Shown here in pieces: positions 15,007 through 17,391 of a DNA stretch of 17,391 bases. The translations under genes were made by a program, and so were the position numbers. The notes beneath the pieces were generated by a model. The model did not search any database, was not told where the DNA came from, and saw nothing but the letters and a program-made list of their open reading frames with translations. This DNA comes from Candidatus Gastranaerophilales bacterium (lineage in GTDB: Bacteria; Cyanobacteriota; Vampirovibrionia; Gastranaerophilales; Gastranaerophilaceae). Position 1 is the first letter of the stretch. Each line of letters starts with the position of its first letter. The stretch is taken from NCBI GenBank assembly GCA_944323585.1, contig CALUTA010000017.1, forward strand, positions 1 to 17,391, in the 5' to 3' direction.

Positions 15007-15845
15007 TATGCCACCTCGATTACGTCTATATTCTTGTCTACGGTTTCTCTTAAAGTACTTTCAACGAAAGCTTTCAGAGTCAGATGTGAATTTTTGCATC
15101 CTGAACATTTTCCTCTGAGTTTTACAAGAACTTTGTTGCCGTCAATATCAACAAGTGTAATATCTCCGCCGTCTTTTCTGAGTTCCGGAGAAATTTGCGA
15201 TTCTATTACGTTGTTGATTTTGAGAATTCTTTGCGCCGGAGAAAGAGCCGGTGCATCTTTTTTGTTTTCTTCTTTCTTGTAATAGGTGTCAATGATATCC
15301 TGAATAAGACCTTTGCACTTTCCGCATGCACCGCCTGCTTTGGTGTAATTAGTTACTTCTTCAACTGTTTTAAGTCCGTTTTGCTTGATTGCATCCCAGA
15401 TAAGGTTTTCAGTTACATTGAAGCATGTGCAGACGATTTTTTCTTCTTTCTTTTCATTTCTCAAATCATCAAGGTCTGTCATATCATCAAAGTTTTTAAG
15501 TGCATCTTCTAGAGCCTCATAGCCCATAACAGAGCAGTGCATTTTTTCCGGAGGAAGGCCGCCGAGCTGGTCGGCAATGTCTTTGTTCGTAATTTTCTTA
15601 ACTTCTTCTACTGTTTTTCCGATAATCATTTCAGTCAGAATGCTTGAACTTGCAACTGCGCTTCCGCATCCAAAAGTTTGAAATTTGGCATCTGTTACGA
15701 TTCCGTCTTTTATTTTTAAGTATATTTTTAGCGAATCACCGCAGGCAAGAGAACCGGCTTCACCGATTGCATCAGCGTTATCGATTTTGCCGACGTTTCT
15801 GGGGTTTCTGTAGTGATCCATTACTTTTTCCGAATAATCCCACAT
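15006..15845 (-). CDS. nifU: Three-domain Fe-S cluster scaffold NifU
   Basis: NifU assembles Fe-S clusters from iron and the sulfur supplied by NifS and passes them to apo-proteins. The 279 residues show the full NIF-type layout. An IscU-like domain (1-125) has ligands C35, D37, C60 and C104. A permanent [2Fe-2S] BFD-like domain has C139, C141, C174 and C177. A C-terminal NifU domain has the C247-x-x-C250 pair in GKCSGC. Positions in the first two domains nearly match Azotobacter NifU; the linker before the last domain is shorter. The start has AAGGA seven bases before the ATG. A possible -10 (TAAAAT, 15884-15879) has no good -35. No nitrogenase genes are nearby, so a housekeeping role is likely. 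Confidence 0.95.
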   Translation of the reverse strand: MWDYSEKVMDHYRNPRNVGKIDNADAIGEAGSLACGDSLKIYLKIKDGIVTDAKFQTFGCGSAVASSSILTEMIIGKTVEEVKKITNKDIADQLGGLPPEKMHCSVMGYEALEDALKNFDDMTDLDDLRNEKKEEKIVCTCFNVTENLIWDAIKQNGLKTVEEVTNYTKAGGACGKCKGLIQDIIDTYYKKEENKKDAPALSPAQRILKINNVIESQISPELRKDGGDITLVDIDGNKVLVKLRGKCSGCKNSHLTLKAFVESTLRETVDKNIDVIEVA

Positions 15846-15948
15846 ATCATTTTCCTTTATTTATCTAACCATAATTACATTTTACCGTAAAAAAATACTA
15901 TGTTTTAGTTTTTAATATAAAATTAATTATTCGGGGAAAATACCGGAA

Positions 15949-16836
15949 TTATTCTATAATAAGTGTTTCATCACTAAGTTTTGTCTTTGCACCGATTGCA
16001 ACCGTTGTTTTACAGCTTGTGTGCGATATCTTAAAACCGCTGACAGCAGGAATTTTTAGTTCGTTTGCAGTTTCTTTAAAAAGTCTGAGGAGCCAGTCTT
16101 TGTTATCAGTATCCGCAAAATATCCGAAACAAAGAGCCTGAATGTTTTTCCTGAATTGTTCTATATTAATCAGTTGTCTTAGCATTCTGTCGATTTTATA
16201 GACCGGCTCATTGATATCCTCTGCAAAAAATATAAAGGGTTCCTCAGGTATAAAATCAATTCCGCAAAGAGATGCAATGGTTGCAAGGTTTCCGCCCCAG
16301 AGGATGCCTGAGGCTTTCCCTTGGCGGATTATATTGTTGCCATTTATTGTGTAAGAATCAGAACTTACTGCTTTAAAAAATTCATTCATTGTGAAATCAG
16401 ATTTTTCAGGATTCCCAAAATCGCTTAAAATCATAGGCCCTGAGTAGGTTATAAGTCCGGCATTTTTTAGAAACATGAGATTAAGTGCCGTAATATCAGA
16501 GTATCCGCAAAAGATTTTGGGGTTATTTCTTATTATTGAATAGTCAATTTTTTCTATTATTCTGATTGCGCCGTAGCCGCCACGCATGCAAATAATCGCA
16601 TTAATTTCGGGGTTTTCAAAAAAAGCATGCAAATTTTTAATTCTTGTGTCATCATCTCCTGCAAGGTATCTGTCTTTTTTGTAAAGATCGCTGCTTATCA
16701 ATGTTTTGTAGCCTTTGTTTGCAAAATAGTCAACAGCAGTCATAATTGTTCTTGTATCATTCGAAACTGCCCCGGATGTTGCTAAAATCCCTATTGTATC
16801 TCCCTTTTTCAACCTTGCAGGTTTAATTATGTTCAT
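15949..16836 (-). CDS. ldcA: Muramoyltetrapeptide (LD-) carboxypeptidase, peptidase family S66
   Basis: LdcA removes the terminal D-alanine from tetrapeptides released from peptidoglycan, a step of cell-wall recycling in the cytoplasm. The 295-residue protein has no signal peptide and keeps the family blocks. These are KKGDTIGILATSG at the N-terminus, MRGGYGAIRI (84-93), the serine nucleophile S113 in CGYSDITAL, E206 in FAEDINEP, and H272 in KISHTSCKTTVAIG. The last block differs from the common GH...LPIG form (SH and VAIG here), but the histidine remains. Some S66 members act on antibiotics such as microcin C7 (MccF), and that role is not excluded. AGGGG lies seven bases before the ATG. It is divergent from dnaX, with only 40 bases between the starts. 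Confidence 0.9.
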   Translation of the reverse strand: MNIIKPARLKKGDTIGILATSGAVSNDTRTIMTAVDYFANKGYKTLISSDLYKKDRYLAGDDDTRIKNLHAFFENPEINAIICMRGGYGAIRIIEKIDYSIIRNNPKIFCGYSDITALNLMFLKNAGLITYSGPMILSDFGNPEKSDFTMNEFFKAVSSDSYTINGNNIIRQGKASGILWGGNLATIASLCGIDFIPEEPFIFFAEDINEPVYKIDRMLRQLINIEQFRKNIQALCFGYFADTDNKDWLLRLFKETANELKIPAVSGFKISHTSCKTTVAIGAKTKLSDETLIIE

Positions 16837-16861
16837 ATTTTGCCCCTTTTAAAAAAAACTC

Positions 16862-16870
16862 TGTTATAAT
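16862..16870 (+). promoter_or_regulatory. Extended -10 promoter predicted to give leaderless dnaX mRNA
   Basis: TGTTATAAT (16862-16870) is a perfect extended -10 (TGnTATAAT). Six bases (GATACC) separate it from ATG 16877, so the A of the ATG is at the expected +1. No Shine-Dalgarno sequence precedes dnaX, and no good -35 is seen, which is tolerated with an extended -10. Its last two bases overlap the opposing ldcA -10. Confidence 0.55.
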
Positions 16871-16877
16871 GATACCA
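16869..16877 (-). promoter_or_regulatory. Extended -10 promoter candidate for ldcA
   Basis: On the minus strand TGGTATCAT (16877-16869) fits TGn plus a -10 with 5 of 6 matches. Start of transcription near 16862 would give a leader of about 26 bases that includes the AGGGG site. No clear -35 is present. It overlaps the dnaX -10 and the first base of the dnaX start codon. Confidence 0.38.
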
Positions 16878-17391
16878 TGAATGAAAAATATATTCCCCTA
16901 TATAGAAAATATCGTCCGCAAAAATTAGATGAAGTTGTCGGACAGGAACATATAAAAAAAGCTCTGGCTAATGCGATTGAGATGAATAAGATTTCTCATG
17001 CGTATTTGTTTACAGGTCCCAGAGGCACCGGCAAAACTTCTACGGCAAGAATTTTTGCAAAATCTTTGAACTGTGTGAACGGGCCGACAGTCAATCCTTG
17101 CGGAGAGTGCGAAAACTGCCGTGATATTACAAATTCGGTTCCGATGGATGTCATAGAAATAGACGCCGCAAGCAACAGAAAAGTCGAAGATGCACAGAAT
17201 ATTCTTGAAAAAGTAATGTATGCGCCTGTAAACAGCAGGTTTAAAATCTATATCATAGACGAAGTTCATATGTTATCGACTACTGCTTTCAATGCTTTGT
17301 TGAAAACTTTAGAGGAACCTCCGAAAAATGTTATTTTTATTCTTGCGACAACAGAAGTTCATAAAGTTCTGGATACAATCAAAAGCCGTTG
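16877..17391 (+). CDS. dnaX: DNA polymerase III subunit gamma/tau, 5' part (partial)
   Basis: DnaX is the AAA+ ATPase of the clamp loader, which opens and loads the beta sliding clamp during replication. The first 171 residues are present and the gene continues past the window end. It starts MNEKYIPLYRKYRP and has LDEVVGQEHI and the Walker A motif GPRGTGKTST. Zinc-module cysteines lie in SLNCVNG and CGECENC. The Walker B IYIIDEVHML, the downstream ALLKTLEEPP, and the sensor 1 stretch ILATTE are also present. No ribosome binding site precedes the ATG; the extended -10 six bases upstream suggests a leaderless transcript. Whether tau and gamma forms arise by frameshifting cannot be judged because the 3' part is missing. 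Confidence 0.96.
   Translation, partial: MNEKYIPLYRKYRPQKLDEVVGQEHIKKALANAIEMNKISHAYLFTGPRGTGKTSTARIFAKSLNCVNGPTVNPCGECENCRDITNSVPMDVIEIDAASNRKVEDAQNILEKVMYAPVNSRFKIYIIDEVHMLSTTAFNALLKTLEEPPKNVIFILATTEVHKVLDTIKSR

Noticed and set aside
15034..15512. Open frames on the plus strand opposite nifU
   Set aside because: They are antisense shadows of a well-conserved gene, with no ribosome site and no recognisable protein features.
13813..15845. Nitrogen fixation capacity inferred from nifU and nifS
   Set aside because: These genes serve general Fe-S assembly in many non-fixing anaerobes and no nitrogenase gene is present here.
15929..15949. Hairpin after ldcA as a terminator
   Set aside because: The seven-base stem has a central mismatch and the following sequence is merely AT-rich, so it is much weaker than the hairpin at 13755-13788.
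15949..16836. Microcin-immunity (MccF) role for the S66 peptidase
   Set aside because: MccF shares the fold and catalytic residues, but there is no microcin or toxin gene nearby; the peptidoglycan recycling role is the simpler reading.

Overview
The window is AT-rich and densely coding, with genes on both strands and no RNA genes, insertion sequences, CRISPR arrays or intergenic gaps over 300 bases. It looks like the chromosome of an anaerobic diderm bacterium. The evidence is a very large AsmA-like envelope protein, a two-subunit-type glycine dehydrogenase (GcvPB), a NIF-type Fe-S assembly pair without nitrogenase genes, and a protein of the 2-hydroxyacyl-CoA dehydratase/DUF2229 family. My best guess is the gut Gastranaerophilales/Vampirovibrionia ('Melainabacteria'). 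This is an impression from gene content and base composition only; other diderm anaerobes such as Elusimicrobiota are not excluded.

Layout. (a) 1-1254: the tail of an unidentified gene, then a membrane-anchored TPR protein on +. (b) 1257-3868, minus strand: a tandem UspA stress protein followed by a MalF/MalG-type sugar ABC permease pair; its ATPase and binding protein are not here. (c) 4005-8992, plus strand: a compact run of a small sigma-70-family factor, gcvPB, a cysteine-rich DUF2229/HgdB-like protein, an unrecognised six-helix membrane protein and miaA. Several starts here are GTG or TTG, and three junctions overlap or are immediately adjacent. (d) 9060-12683: a 1207-residue AsmA-like protein with an unusual C-terminal tail of six 11-residue repeats. 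(e) 12687-13652, minus strand: a secreted, apparently C-terminally anchored protein built from six copies of a 21-residue motif. I do not recognise its family. (f) 13813-15845, minus strand: nifU-nifS (iron-sulfur cluster assembly), ending at a clear hairpin terminator. (g) 15949-16836, minus strand: an LD-carboxypeptidase (LdcA). It diverges from (h) the 5' part of dnaX, which runs off the window at 17391.

How the genes relate. NifS delivers sulfur to NifU, which could supply clusters to Fe-S enzymes, possibly including the DUF2229 protein. GcvPB is the PLP-binding half of glycine decarboxylase; its partners lie elsewhere. LdcA, the AsmA-like protein and the repeat protein are cell-envelope functions.

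Most unusual signals: (1) two genes (the MalF-type permease and dnaX) lack a Shine-Dalgarno sequence and carry a good -10 hexamer exactly six bases before the ATG, which is the geometry of leaderless mRNAs, with a weaker third case at the sigma gene; (2) the 21-residue repeat protein; (3) the 11-mer tail on the AsmA-like protein; (4) ldcA and dnaX promoters whose -10 elements overlap in a 40-base divergent gap; (5) a sigma-factor gene whose stop overlaps the TTG start of gcvPB. I see no clear evidence of a complete new multi-gene system.
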